Notes: a model not told the origin generated them from the sequence alone. Positions 35,546-48,178 are shown, counted from the first letter of the stretch. The stretch is DNA of 64,000 bases from Garcia nutans (GCA_947685225.1 CANTUV010000024.1:16696001-16760000); one strand, 5' to 3'. Program-made: numbers and translations.

Positions 35546-37650
35546 TGTGAACGAAGATTTTTGCCCCCACTCCCATATGGAATGGTTCTTGCGACTTCGG
35601 CACTATTAGGCTCAAGGTCTCAAAAAACACGTGCTTAAACCCAGAGAAAATGGAGTTGCCACCCGGCAGGGACAAGGAAAAGAAAGGGGTGGATGACTCA
35701 ATTCCCAGGGAATCCCTAACCCCCTAATGAGTTTAGAAAGTTGAATATGTATGAGGAAGGTGAGAATGACCTAGCACCCCCATAACGACTAGTTCATTAG
35801 AAACGACCTCCTTTTCATGTCTAAATATTATTAAATTCTCAAATATTATAGAATCATCCATATTACACATAAATTAAAAGAAATAAACATCCATCATTTT
35901 ATTAAAATGAAGCAAACAAAACAGGCACCCATCCATGAATGGAAATATACCTTTACAATGTCCAATGTCCAAAAAAAAAAACAAAATAAATAAGATGGGG
36001 CACCCAACATAGGTAGAAACATACCTCTTATATTGATCCAAAACTCAAAATAAATTAAATTATATTAATCTTAATTAATAAGGTACCCACGAAGTGGAAA
36101 CATACCTCTTACATCTTGAAACCAAAATAAATCAATAAAAGTATTTAGCCAAAGAAATCAAACCATTCAAACATTCACAATAATTAAAAGAAAATCATCA
36201 ATCATAAATCACCCATTACAAAATAAAATAATTAATATTAATAAATAATGATACAAAATATGTAAAATTGGATTAAAATTGCAATTGGTGGCTAAATATA
36301 CAAACTAAGGTTTTAGAAAACAATATTAGGGTTTTACGATAAAAACTAGGGTCTTTTGGATGAAGGTTATGATTTATGGATGAAGGTTATGTTTTATTTT
36401 CTTAAATTAGGGTTTTATAAAACAATGGTCATGGTTTATAGGTTTTATAAATAAAACATGATTCGGGTTTTCATATATTTAAAAGACATTACTAAGGTTT
36501 TGGTTTTTAGGAAAATAGGACTAAATATTTTATTTTAGAGAAACATGATTATGGCTTTGAATATTTGAAAAACAAGGGGTTCTGGATATTTAGATTTGAA
36601 AATTAGGTTACTGGGTTTTAGGTTTTGAGGTTTTAGAAATTAGGGCTTTTATGGTTTTAGAATTAGGGTTTTGGAAAATAATGATCAAGACTTTGGATTT
36701 AAGATTAAGGTTTTGATTTCACAGATTATGATTTAGGGTTTTGGCTTTGGGTTCAGGTTTATATGGATTAGGGTAAGTGTTTGGCATTAGGGTTTATATG
36801 GATTATGGTTAAATGTTTAGGGTTTAGGTAAATTAAGGTCTGGATGATTAAGTAAAAGTTTTTAAATTAAATTAAATAATACTGTGAATAATAAATAAAT
36901 ATGAGGTGAGATGTTGGATGAAATAAACAAATTAAGCTTCAGTTTATAAATATGCAACTAGGGTTTTAATAATTTATGCTATGAGACCAAACAAGATTTT
37001 GGATAAGCAAGCTACTATGATGATATTTTGAAAGACAATTATAACTATTAATTGAATAATTTGAATTAAAAAATTGTACCTGCATTTAAAGACTCCACTA
37101 AAGTTGAATGTTGAACCAATTTGTATAGATCAATCGTAGTTTTTAGTTGAGAGAAACAATTATCTGAACAATTGTTGAGTGTTGATTTTCTTCTCTTCTT
37201 GCTTCTGAGTTAATTATTCTTGCTGCCTTTCTTCCAAAAATCTGATCTTTTAATTTGAAAATTAATTGCCTTTTTATATGTGACACTAGGGCATCCTCCC
37301 AGTCCCTTTAAACTTCGGATAAACAAAACCTAGACGGCCTGAGAGAATCCAAGTGTGAAAATTGCGCATAATTAGGTTAATTCTAAGACCGTTGAATTGG
37401 CTCCTACCAATTTGGCATGAGCAATTGCTCATGTTGAATTGGCATGGGCCAATTCGACAAGAGCTATATGCTTATATCAAATTGGCTCATGCCAATTCAA
37501 TATCAGCTTACTCATATGGTACCTTTTAATCATATTAGTCACAATAAAATTGAATTGACATGATCTAAATATTAAATAATTACAATTGGTTTGTTTTAGG
37601 CCCTCAAATGAAAATTATATTTGGACAGGTACAAAAATTAAGGGTCTACA
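35546..37650 (-). repeat. 5' LTR of element C
   Basis: 2105 bp; on the minus strand TGTAGACCC to TTCACA. It shows the same order as the others: U3 inverted repeats (37407-37490), TATA box (37271-37280, minus strand CATATAAAAA), many AAACCCTAA-type motifs (36300-36850, read as TTAGGGTTT), the three-hairpin module (35924-36108) and the U5 end. Its U3 is of the B type. Confidence 0.85.
35924..36108 (-). other. Three-hairpin module, C LTR
   Basis: Minus strand order: module 1 at 36108-36080 (GAGGUA/UACCUU, inner CCAC/GUGG), module 2 near 36030-36000 (GGUA/UGCC core, inner CUACC/GUUGG), module 3 at 35951-35924 (GGUA/UGCC, inner CCAU/AUGG). More degraded than in A, B and F but still foldable. The bulge is UGUUU, or UAUUU in module 3. 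Confidence 0.6.
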
Positions 37651-38726
37651 CTATTACAATGGGTTTAGATCAATCCTCACAACCCTTACAAGAGTTTTCC
37701 CAAGCTCACTCTCGCAACCTAAGTGTTTCTAAAATCACACTCAAACTTACAATTGGTATTTAATGCTCACACCTAACACTCAATCAATACAATTATAGAT
37801 TTTGATATAAGTAAAATGAAAGTGATTTGCCTTAGCTATTTCAATTCTCTTAACATGTTAAATAAGAGAAGGATTTGTAGCCAATTTGGTCTAACTAGCC
37901 ATTATGAATCATGTGAAATATTTTATTAGGCTAGTCTTTGAAAATTAGAAGATTTCATAGGGAGTGGTTGTGCATGAACCAAAGATGGTCACCCAGACAC
38001 AGTGGACAATTATCCTTACATAGGGATGGTCGCTCTATTCAAAAGTTCTTATAATGGTCAAATTGTGCGTGCTCTGTTAGTGGAATTTGCCTATGTTGTG
38101 GTTGTCAGGATGGTCGCCCAAAGTAAGAGGATAGTTGCCCTTTTTGAATCTAAATCTACTCTTACAATGGTCATTCTATGTGTCACTTCTCATTTGACAA
38201 GGTAATGTTCCGCCAAAATATGAAAGGTATGATCGTCCTAGTGCTGAAATAGTGGTCGGATTGGAGGTCTCGCGTCAAACTTCTTGGTACACCTAAGACC
38301 ATGAACACTACTACCAATCTTTGTGATTTTCTCTCAAAATGTATGGATGGTTGCCTTTGAAAAGGGGTGCTCGCTAAATGGTTCGGAGAGACTGCTCCTC
38401 AGACAGTTCCTGTCACCGCGTTCCCCACCGTGAATGTTGGAGTTCTTGTCACTTGATGTGCAATCGTCCCAATTCTTGAACGGTCACATATATCTCTATA
38501 ACGGTCACTCCTTAGATCGAGATTTTGATCGCAAACCCTACTATAATTCAATTTGTCCTTTAAAGCTTTAAGGGCAGTTGCCCTATGGCCTTTGGTGATC
38601 GTACTTTTTGCTCTGTTCTAGCAATATATTAAGCAACTTATTCCTACAACAAGTAACTTAAAGACATGTTAAATGCATCATTCAACTTGAGTGCTAAAGA
38701 TCAAAATTGAGATTATTTGGCTAATA
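37651..38726 (-). repeat. LTR fragment of copia copy 1
   Basis: The right end, TTGGCTAATA at 38726, matches LTR end TTGGCTAACA at 62222 of copy 2. The fragment contains many GGTCGCC/GGTCGC-type motifs, as in copy 2, but is longer than the whole 659-bp LTR of copy 2, so internal sequence has expanded or differs. The left end is lost to element C. Small ORFs here are chance. Confidence 0.65.
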
Positions 38727-39168
38727 ATCTCCCCCTTTTTTACTTTAGTTATCAAATTGAATGATGATAAAAGATAAGCAAAGTGACAATCTTTAATATT
38801 AAGTTTTAGTTAGCAGTTAGTTTCTTTTAAACTCCCCCTAAATATATGCTTGTATAATATGATTTTAATGTTTCATTTTAGCTGCCTTTTCCTTTCATTT
38901 TAATGTTTCAATCATAAAGTTTCATTTCAATCATGTTAGCTTTCAATAATTATGTGTCAATCATCTTATCGTCATCTTATCAATCATCTTATCTTCTCCT
39001 CCTTTGACAAAGGTAAAAAAAAAAGGAAATGAAATATTAATATAGACATTAAAGATAAATGTTCATTCATGAAACATGAAGTACAAGAGAGAAAAATAAA
39101 AAGTTATACTCAAAACAAAAACAAGCAAGGAAAATAGAAAGCAAAAATATAGAATAACATGGAGGAAT
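38727..39168 (-). other. Spacer and PPT between extra ORF and LTR, copy 1
   Basis: Minus strand purine tract AAAAAAGGGGGAGAT abuts the LTR at 38727-38741. The remainder is AT-rich. A second CTCCTCC pyrimidine run (38996-39010) lies next to the ORF end. The minus-strand ORF at 39063-39311 is out of frame with the real one. Confidence 0.6.
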
Positions 39169-39453
39169 CTAATCAGAATCTTCATCTTTAGGTTCTTCTT
39201 CTTCCACAGAGGCCTTGCCCTTATTAAGAGAAGCATGCACACTACTACTGGAACTAGAGCTAACATCATCCCCTTAGGATCCTTCTTCAAAAGGACTTTC
39301 TTTATGATCACTTACATCACATTCCCTGAGATCACATTGAGGCAATTCCATCTTGCCTTATATGTCATATAGATCAGGATGCATATGGGATAGAAGATCA
39401 ATTCTCTTATTTAAGTGCTTAAATCTCTTTGACACATCTCTTTGAAGTGAACT
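39169..39453 (-). pseudogene. C-terminal part of copia extra ORF, copy 1
   Basis: Continues the ORF from 59393 after the 19.9-kb insertion. Reads LNKRIDLLSHMHPDLYD, matching LNKRIDLISHMHHDLYD in copy 2, then an acidic, serine-rich tail ending EDSD at 39169. A glutamine codon of copy 2 is TAA here (DI-stop-GKM). The N-terminal piece is listed at 59393-60505. Confidence 0.7.
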
Positions 39454-41799
39454 TGTAACACCCTTATACCCTATATATGTATAATACATACACTTAGTAT
39501 ATGTAAAATACGTAAATAAAGTATAAGAATGTCACAATCTGGTTTAATAAATACTTTCATATTTCCAATTCCTCAAAATATTCATACATATATGTATTAA
39601 TGTATATCAAAAAGTATAAAGTTGCACATTACTTATTTGTACAAAACATTCTTTATAAGTTAGAATATATACACACTCCCAAAACATAATATCAAAAAGT
39701 ACTAAAACATAAAAAATGTACATGCTGATCAAATGGCTTTGATCTTGATGTAGTAGAAATGCTTCAAGCTCAAACAATAGAAGCCTAGACCCAATCTGGT
39801 CTAGTAGAACTCTCCGGCTCCACCAGATCACCCCTCTCACCTGCACGATGAGTTACAATAGTGCTAAACCAAAGCCTAGTGGTACAAAATTTCATAATAA
39901 CAAAACTTAAAAATAATGCCAATGCAAAATGTTCATATGCTATGTCATCATATGACATTCAAGATCACTTTTGGATATATGCTTTCATCAGTTAATAATT
40001 CACACAAACACATGCACAAGCATGGGCCCAAACAACTAATACATCATTCAAATTTTAGAGTTACTATTTTGGTCCATAATGACACCATGTGTCTAGCCCC
40101 GAAGGCAAATCATGTCATGTTGATGCCAAGCGTCTAGCCCCGAAGGCTCCTTTTTAATGTAACATCCTAACCATGCTTAGGTTTACAACCTGATCATTTC
40201 ACCTAACCCTGTTTCAAGGGATTGAACAGTCTAGCCCCAAAGGGAAATATTGAGGATAACCTCATAGGCATGCTGTCAAATGCAGAACTCTATAAATTGA
40301 ATGACATACTAAGCACACAATTAATTCATATTTTTCCATCATCAATATCTTTCTCAATTTTCTATTTTTCTCATTCATATCAATGTCATTTTCATACCTT
40401 GCACATAGTTCACATTTCATTCAATCTAGCCATTAACAATGACTTTTCATAATGCATATAATGCAAACATAGCAATATACATGTCTTAGCACCATGTTCG
40501 AGAATACTCAATGTATCAATTAGCTTAACACATTTTTCATCCAAAATGTGTTAGACCAAATGTAATGCAATCACATTTTATTTATCAAGAGTTTGCACAT
40601 ACCTTAAGAAACACTCCAAAACAAGCTTCAAAACTTCCTCTAACCTTCTTTTCCATGTTGCCCTTCAACACTAGGGTTAGGCAAACTACTCTCTCTCAAT
40701 GCTTATACCAAATGTGATCATAAACAACCATTTAATATCACATTCCAAGGCATTATTAACATCAAATCATTTAAATAGAAATTACAAATCAAAAATAAAG
40801 AAAAGAGTTATTCTCAAGTGACACGCCCAGCAACACGGGCGTGTTAATGACCGTGTCATTAAGCCACTCTCACATAAGCTTTGACAAGTCCAATGACATG
40901 GGTGTGTCACTGCCCGTGTCATTCATTCTGCCTCATAGAAACTTTGAAATGCCCAACAATATAGGATTGTTAATAGTCGCATCAATTATTTTTTCTTACA
41001 GAATCTATGACACGCTTAGAGACATGGTCGTACTATTGGTCTGTCATCAACGTTGAACTCAGCACCATTGACACGCCCAACAACATGGTCTTGTAACTGG
41101 CCGTGTCAAGCAAAATTCCTGCATTTCTAACTCTTAACCATATGAACACAATCATTCCAAGCTTAACACTACAACACCCTTAATCATCACCGCATTTTAT
41201 ATCCATTATTTACCCATAAATTCAACACATATATAACTCCAACATAATATAACTATCATCTTGTTCAATCAATCATCACTTTCTCTCACAACACATTCAA
41301 ATAAGAAGAAAGAAAAAAAATCTCTTCTCTTTCATTCCAACCTTAAAAATCATAATTAACTACTTAAAACATCTTTATACATATCCATATTAAGCAATTA
41401 AAACATGCTAAAACACAAACCCAAAATCAATATATCATTCTTCCATAGAATTCCAAAGAACATGCAAAATTAATAAAGAAACTTACCAATTGATGAAGAA
41501 TCCTTAAAAACTCCACTTGAATCCTTGAAATTCTCTCAATCTCGGTGTATGGAAGAAGAAAGAAAATTCTTATCTCTCTCTCTCTAGTCCACGCTCAAAG
41601 AAGAAGAAGAAGAAGGAAAAGAAACCTCCTCTTTCAACCATCCTTATCTATATATGTATATATATTAATCGGTCACTATGCACTTATACTTCAAATATAT
41701 ATCAAATATATATAGCATATACATATATATTATAGCTATAATAAATATTCATCTCATATATACTATTCCAAAGTGCATAAAAAAAATCAGGATATTACA
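39454..41799 (-). repeat. 3' LTR of the Tekay-type element
   Basis: 2346 bp, TGTAACACCC to GGATATTACA on the plus strand. It holds the 22-bp hairpin (39843-39864, arms GCAC/GTGC), a repeated TCTAGCCCCGAAGGC motif (40090-40150) and ACACGCCC/GGGCGTGT inverted repeats (from 40821). The minus-strand purine run at 41800-41815 is the PPT. Confidence 0.87.
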
Positions 41800-41849
41800 A
41801 ATCTCTCCCCTTTAAGAAAATTTCGTCCGCGAAATTTCCTGTTATAAAT

Positions 41850-42312
41850 TATGAAACAACTGAGTATACTAACTCTGCATCAACTGCTCACTCTCCTATG
41901 TCGCCTTCTCAGTAATATGATTCTTCCAATGGACTTTCACAAGTGACACTTTCTTATTTCTTAACTCTTTTACTTCTCGTGCCAAAATTGCTAGTGGCTC
42001 TTCTTCATAAGTTAGATATGAACTCACCTCAATAGACTCCATTGATAAGTTATGAGATAGGTCTGACCTATATCTCTAAAGTATAGAGACATGGAAACCA
42101 TTATGTGTTCTATCTAACTCAGGCGGTGAAGCTAACCTGTAAGCCGCTGGACCAATTCTCTCCACAATTTCGTATGGTCCTATGGAACGAGGACTCAACT
42201 TCCCTTTGTGATCTAATCTCAAAATCTTCTACCATGGAGACACCTTTAGGAACACTTTATCTCCCACAATGAATTCTATATCCTTCCTTTTCAAATCTGT
42301 ATAAGATTTCTG
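41850..42312 (-). pseudogene. Integrase tail and chromodomain-like region
   Basis: Minus-strand reading gives IGPYEIVERIGPAAYRLA (integrase C-terminal GPF/Y-like module) near 42180, then FHVSIL, and at 42040-41860 YLTYEEEPLAILAREVKEL with VHWKNHITEKAT. This is the degenerate chromodomain typical of Tekay/Del elements, where a tryptophan usually follows EEAT; here it is a stop. In the family this tail is thought to guide integration. Confidence 0.75.
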
Positions 42313-43247
42313 TCAATTTGAAGCTGGTTTTAGACAATTTCGAATTAATTTCACTTTCTCTTCTGTTTCCTTAATCAAATAAGGACCAACCAATTTACCT
42401 TCTCCAACTTCATCCCAACACAAAGGTGTTCTGCACCTTCTACCATACAAGGCCTCATAAGGTGCCATCCCAATACTAGACTGATAACTGTTGTTATATG
42501 CAAACTCAATCAATGGCAAGAATCTATCCCAACTTCCACTGAAATCAATGATACAACTCCTCACATATCTTCTAGAATCTATATCACTCTTTTTGACTGC
42601 CCATCTGTCTGAGGATATAAAGTAGTACTAAAATGCAAATCATGAACCCAATGCATCTTATAAACTCCTCCAAAATCTCAATGTAAACGAGGATCTTGAT
42701 CTAATGCCAAAGAAACTGGGACTCCATGCAATGTCACTATCTCACTGATATGCAACTTAGCTAACCTTTCAAGTGAATAATCCATCTGAACTAGAAGAAA
42801 ATGAGTTATCTTCATCATCTGATCAACAATAACCCAGATTGCATCATGCTTCTTCTGGGTGAAAGGCAATCCAGTCACAACATCCATCGTCACTCACTCC
42901 CATTTCCACTCTAGTACTGACAATGGCTGAAGCAACCCTGAAGGAACTTGGTGCTCAGATTTCACTCTTTGGCAAGTAAGACATTTAAACACAAATTATG
43001 CTATGTCCCTCTTCATACTTGACCACCAGTAATATCTTTTCAAATCTTGATACATCTTGGTACTACCAGGGTGCTTAGCATAAATTGACTGATGTTCTTC
43101 GGCTAATATTATCCTCTTCAATCCTGCATCGTCAGGAATGCACAGCCTACCTTTGAACCATAGACTGCTATCATCTCTCACTTGAAAGTCTCGACTCTCC
43201 CCCTTTTGGCAATCTAACACAATCTTCTGAATCTTCTCTTCTGCCAA
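42313..43247 (-). pseudogene. pol: Integrase core, inactivated
   Basis: Zinc-binding module at 43247-42980 (HQSIYAKHPGSTKMYQDLKR, then CLTCQRVK). The core starts MDVVTGLPFT (first Asp) near 42890 and continues LALDQDPRL, where families have SDRDPRF. At about 42605 the conserved GQSER is GQSKR, so the catalytic Glu is Lys. AYNNSYQSSIGMAPYEALYG follows at 42500. Stops interrupt near 42690, 42595 and 42565. Confidence 0.85.
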
Positions 43248-43900
43248 CTGGGCTTCCCTAACCTAATCTAACAATACTGGCCTTAATTGTAACTGAGCCA
43301 TCAATTCACCATCATCATAAGGCTCAAATATAGCATGTAACGCTTTCAACTCAACAAGTAACAAGAGCGAATAAGCAGTCAAACCTGTCAAAGACTTCAA
43401 ACTCAAGGCATCAGCGACAACATTTGCATTGCCGGGAAGATAATCAATCACACAATCGTAGTCTTTAATCAACTTTAACCATAGTCTCTATCTAAGATTC
43501 AGCTCTTTCTGAACACCTAAATACTTGAAACTCTTATGATCAGTATAAATGAAACACATCCCCCATACAAGTAATGCCACCAAATTTTTAATACAAAAAC
43601 TATGGCTGCTAATTCTAGATCATGAGTCAGATAATTCATTTCATGTGACTTCAACTATCTAGATGCATAAGCAATAACTCTACCCTCTTGCATCGGAACA
43701 CAACCTAAATCACTATATGAAGCACCACTGTATATCACATATTGTTTACCTTCCACAGGCAGAGTAAGAATAGGAGCTTGAGTCAACATCTCCCTCAACT
43801 GCTCAAAACTCACCTGACACTGATCTATCCACACAAATCTAACTCCTTTTCGAAGTAATCTGGTGAGTGGTGTAGCTATCATAGAAAAACCCTTCACAAA
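43248..43900 (-). pseudogene. pol: RNase H region of the Tekay-type element
   Basis: 43897-43655 reads FSMIATPLTRLLRKG, the linker after RT, then VIYSGASYSDLGCVPMQ; families have VYSDAS..GLGCVLMQ, so the first catalytic Asp is Gly. 43472-43400 reads YDCVIDYLPGNANVVADALS, the RNase H end. The middle (43490-43650) is frameshifted. The enzyme would remove the RNA strand during reverse transcription. Confidence 0.82.
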
Positions 43901-44699
43901 TCAACGATAATAGCCTCCCAAACCTAAAAAACTTCTAATCTCTGTCACAGTCTTAGGTGGATTCCAATTCAAGATAGCTTCAACTTTACTCGGATCAACA
44001 CTAATACCCTCTGCTGATACCATAAGGTTGAGAAAAGTTACTTTATCAAGCTAGAATTCACACTTAGACAACTTAGCATACAAATGCTTCTCTCTTAAAA
44101 TCTGTAATACAATCCACAATTGCCTATCATGATCATCCTTATTAGTAGAATACAGCATAATATCATCAATGGAGACCACCACAAACTGATCTAAGTATGG
44201 CCTAAATACCCTATTCATCAAATCCATAAATGTTGTTGATGCATTCGTCAATCCAAAGGGCATCACCAGAAACTCATAATGCCCATACCTCGTGCAAAAA
44301 GTTGTCTTAGGTACATCCACATCTCTAACTCTCAACTTATGGTATCCTAATCTCAGATAAATCATAGAGAATACTACTGCTTCCTTTAACTGATCAAAGA
44401 GATCATCTATCCGGGGTAATGGATACTTATTCATGATGGTGACCTTATTCAACTGCCTATAATCTCAAAGTGTCATCCTTCTTCTTCACAAACAAAATAG
44501 GTGCTCCCCACAGAGACACACTAGGGTGGATAAATCCTTCATTAAGAAACTCTTGCAACTACACCTTCAAGTCCTTAAATTCTGCAGGTGCCATCCGATA
44601 AGGGGTAATAGAGATAGGAGTGGTACTGGGGAACAAATCAATACCAAACTCCAACTCTCTCTTAAGAGGCACCCCTAGCAATTCATCAGGGAAAACATC
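43901..44699 (-). pseudogene. pol: Reverse transcriptase of the Tekay-type element
   Basis: 44452-44051 is the longest open segment: YPLPRIDDLFDQLKEA, then FLVMPFGLTNASTTFMDLMN and VVSIDDIMLYS. The YVDD-type active site reads SIDD in place of the family's FIDD, keeping both Asp residues. Upstream, ITPYRMAPAEFKDLK near 44610 is the RT start. Stops separate the pieces near 44560, 44465 and 44050. Confidence 0.87.
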
Positions 44700-45245
44700 C
44701 TAAAATTTTGCAATTGTTGGTATACTATCAAGTTGGGACTCCACTACTCTAGTATCTGCCATGTGAGCAAGATATGCCTCATATCCCTTTCGGATCATCC
44801 TCCTAGCTGATATAGATAAAATAAACATGGATGAAAGATGTCTATTCTCACTAGATACTACTACATCTCTACCATCAAATGTTCTCAGAGTAACACATTT
44901 TGGCTGACAGTCTACCACAATCCCATGTCTGGAAAACTAATCCATGCCTAGAATCAAATCATACTCCCTAAAAGGAAACTCAATTAGGTCACCGAGAAAC
45001 TCCTCATCCTGAACAACATCTGGACTATCTCGGTGTGCCTTACTAACTACAACACTATGCCCTAAAGGATTTGTACCCAAAACATGAAATCCTAGGGACT
45101 CAGAATGCAAATCACTCACAAGTAATATGGATGTACTAATGTATGAATGAGTCGACCCAGGGTCTATCAATGCAAGAATTGAAGTACCAAATAGAGTAAA
45201 AGTACCAGCTATCATAGCTGAAGTATTTGGATGCCTCTGCATCAC
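44700..45245 (-). pseudogene. pol: Aspartic protease region
   Basis: Minus strand 45245-44937 begins QRHPNTSAMIAGTFTL and has ALIDPGSTHSYIS, the retropepsin active site (D-x-G-S/T-T-H class), ending near LGMD. 44918-44700 continues VVDCQPKCVTLRTFDG up to the RT. One stop separates the parts. The protease would cut the gag-pol polyprotein. Confidence 0.83.
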
Positions 45246-46496
45246 ATAAATCCACTGCTATGGTCTTGTATCCTCTTATCAACTTCCTATTGTAGAACCT
45301 GCTCTCTGACTAGACCCTGATCAACCACCTCTATTAAAACCTCTGCCACCACGACCCCTTCTGACACTAGATCTAGAACGTGCTTTATTTGTTTATCTAT
45401 CATCTGGTAGCTCTAGAAAATTTCTAATAAAATGATCCAGTGATCCACATCTATAACATAATGCTGGTCCACCTATCCTTCAGCAAAAACCTCCATGTAC
45501 TTTACCATAATGAACACAGGTAGGTGGAGAAGGCCTCTAAGTCAATGGGGTCGGAGCACTAGCCACTAAGGCTGTAGGTTTCTGTCTCTACTATTGTACT
45601 GACCTACCAGGCTGCCCCTAACTCCTATTGAACCTCTGAGGATATCCTCCTCGACCTCTCTTTGATGATGAAGACCTTGCCTCACCCTGGGGTCTCCTAC
45701 CTCTGCTCTCCTCAACTTTGGTTGCTGCTGCAAGTCCCTGTGCTCTCTCTACACTCCTGGCAGCTGCAACCAACTAAGAGAAATCCTGATATCGAGAACC
45801 TGCCACAAAACACATGATAGAGGCTCTCAGCCCCTCCTCAAACCTCCGACATCTATCAAACTCATGTGATATAATCCCTCCAGCATACTGGCTCAAACTG
45901 ATAAACTCAATCTCATAATCAGTCACTGTCCTAGTGTCCTGCATCAAACTCAGGAACTTCATCTTCTTAGCATCTTTATACTCCCTCGGAGTATACTTCT
46001 TCTCGAATTCCCATAGGAAATCGGCATAGGTCAAAACTAGTAGATCAGTTGTACCATGGGGAACCATCTTCCACCATTCATAAGCATCACCTTACAGAAG
46101 AGATCTAGCATAATCAAACTTCTCCTTTGGACTAGCCTGCAGTTGAATAAATACTCTCTGGACTCTGTCCAACCACTGCTCTACTACAGCAGGGTCTGTA
46201 GTGCCAACAAAGTCTGTGGCTTCAAATTTTCTCAGCTTGTCATACTTTTGCATCGGTAACTGCTCCTGCGGTTGTGGCTGTGGTAGCGACTGCGGCTGCT
46301 GAACTGGAGCCTGACTCAGCAACTCCACCATATGTCGTACCCAGCCCGACAGAATCTCCTCAGTTGTTGGTCCAACTGGCATAGAAGCAGATACCTCACT
46401 AGCAGACTCAATACCAGCTCCAACTCTATACTCATAAGGAGCAACACTCTCTGCACTACCCTCTATAGACTGGTGCGTCTGAGATGCCATAACCAC
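45246..46496 (-). pseudogene. gag: gag with double zinc knuckle, broken
   Basis: 46496-46092 starts MASQTHQ and ends with WLDRVQRVFIQLQASP. A stop follows, then 46067-45774 continues with FLWEFEKKYTPREYKDAKKM and FEEGLRASIMCF, the Tekay/Del gag core. Near 45540-45420 the double knuckle is damaged: CVHYGKVHGGFC has Tyr for the second Cys and CYRCGSLDHFIRNF has Phe for the last Cys. The start lies about 140 bases from the PBS. Confidence 0.83.
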
Positions 46497-46634
46497 CTAT
46501 TTTTGCAGATACAACAGAAATTGCCACTTCAAAATCAAAAAATGCCAGTGCCAATACATGTATCACAATTGAAAACCAAATTTAAAATCATCATTTTCTC
46601 TCTCTAACAACCCACCTAGGTTGAGAATCTCACA

Positions 46635-46651
46635 CCTAGGATCTGATACCA
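46635..46651 (-). promoter_or_regulatory. iMet primer-binding site, Tekay-type element
   Basis: Minus strand TGGTATCAGATCCTAGG, one base different from the iMet consensus (TGGTATCAGAGC), 7 bases from the 5' LTR at 46659. Confidence 0.85.
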
Positions 46652-48170
46652 AAGTAAATGTAACACCCTTATACCCTATATATGTATAATACATACACCC
46701 AGTATATGTAAAATACATAAATAAAATATAAGAATGCCACAATTTGGTTTAATAAAAACTTCCATATTTCCCATTCCTCAAAACATTTATACATATATGT
46801 ATTAATGTATATCAAAAAGTATAAAGTCTCACATTACTTATTTGTACAAAACATTCTTTATAAGTTATAATATATACATACTCCCAAAACATAATATTAA
46901 AAAGTACTATAACATGAAATATGTACATGCAGACAAAATGGCTCTGATCTTGATGTAGCAGAAATGCTTCAAGCTCAAACAACATAAGCCTAGACCAAAT
47001 CTGGTCTAGTATAACTCTCTAGCTCCATCAGATAACCCCTGTTACTTGCTCGATAAGTTACAACGTGCTAAGCCAAAACCTAGTGGTATAAACTTTGATA
47101 ATAACAAAACTTAAAAATAATGTCAATGCAAAGTGTTCATATGCTATGTCATCATATGACATTCAAGATCACTTTTGGATATATGCTTTCATCACTTAAT
47201 AATTCACACAAACACATAAACAAGAATAGGCCTAAAAAACCAATACATCATTCAAATTTTGGAGTTACTATTTTGGTCCATAATGACATCATGTATCTAG
47301 CCCCGAAGGCAAATCATATCACAGTGATGCCAGGCATCTAGCCCTAAAGGCATCTTTTTAATGTAACATCCCAACTAGGCTCATGCTTATGACCTAGTCT
47401 TTTCACCTAACCCAGCTTTAAGGGAATGCTACAGTCTAATCCCGAAGGCAAATATTGAGGATAATCTCATAGGCATGCCACCAAACACAGAACTTTGAAA
47501 ATTGAATGACACACTAGGCACACAATTAATTCATATTTTTCCATCATCAATTTATTTCTCATTTTTCTCTTTTTCCCATTCATATCAATGTCATTTTCAT
47601 ACCTTGCACATAGTTCACATTTCATTCAATCTAGCCATTAACAATGGCTTTTCATAATGCATATAATGCAAACATAGCAATATACATGTCTTAGCACCAT
47701 GTTCGTGAATACTCAATGTATTGTAGACACTTAATTTTTGACCCAGTATGGTCCGTTTTTTTTATAGTCCAAAATAATTTTTGTGGTATTTTAATATTTA
47801 TTTTAGTATTTATAATTTTTTAAAATAATTTAAAAATGGTGAAGTGAATAAAAATAAAAATAATAAATAAACAAAAATAAAAAATGATAATAAATAATAA
47901 TAAATAAATAAAAATGAAAATCAGTGACGAAAAAATTCATCGCCGAAAATAATTGGCCAAGGCCAATTTCGCCCGCAGGCGTGCTCGCAATTTTCCACTC
48001 CTATTCTCGCTTGCACCAACCTCCTAGCTCTCGCAGCCCGTCGCAGTTTTTGCCATCAAAATTTTTCCAACACAATTTTTTCCGAAACAAAATTCTATTT
48101 GGTTTCGGTTTTCTTTTCCTAATTAATGATAATTTCCTTAAACAATTGGAATTAAGCTTCCAAAATTTCC

Positions 48171-48178
48171 TATAAATA
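48171..48178 (+). promoter_or_regulatory. LTR TATA box, F 5' LTR
   Basis: TATAAATA, identical in the right LTR (56309-56316) and in A (2965-2972). Likely start region for the element's RNA. Confidence 0.6.

Larger units (their letters stand above)
31426..37650 (-). mobile_element. Element C: gag-only Tat/Ogre-like retrotransposon, truncated
   Basis: On the minus strand: 5' LTR (37650-35546), PBS, leader, broken gag, conserved non-coding tail, then a stop at 31426 against E. The 3' array, PPT and 3' LTR are missing. The tail keeps family landmarks in reverse order (GGTGCTCAACC complement near 33440, pyrimidine tract 32740-32830, GCCATTGCTTGAG complement near 31465). The right end abuts a copia LTR-like sequence at 37651. 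Confidence 0.8.

Noticed and set aside
39063..39311. Hydrophobic minus-strand ORF resembling a membrane protein
   Set aside because: Out of frame with the copia extra ORF, whose true frame is fixed by copy 2; the hydrophobic run comes from AT-rich DNA. It does not support an envelope function.
42313..46496. Functional Ty3/gypsy polyprotein
   Set aside because: Stops in every domain, the integrase Glu changed to Lys, the RNase H Asp changed to Gly and knuckle Cys residues lost.
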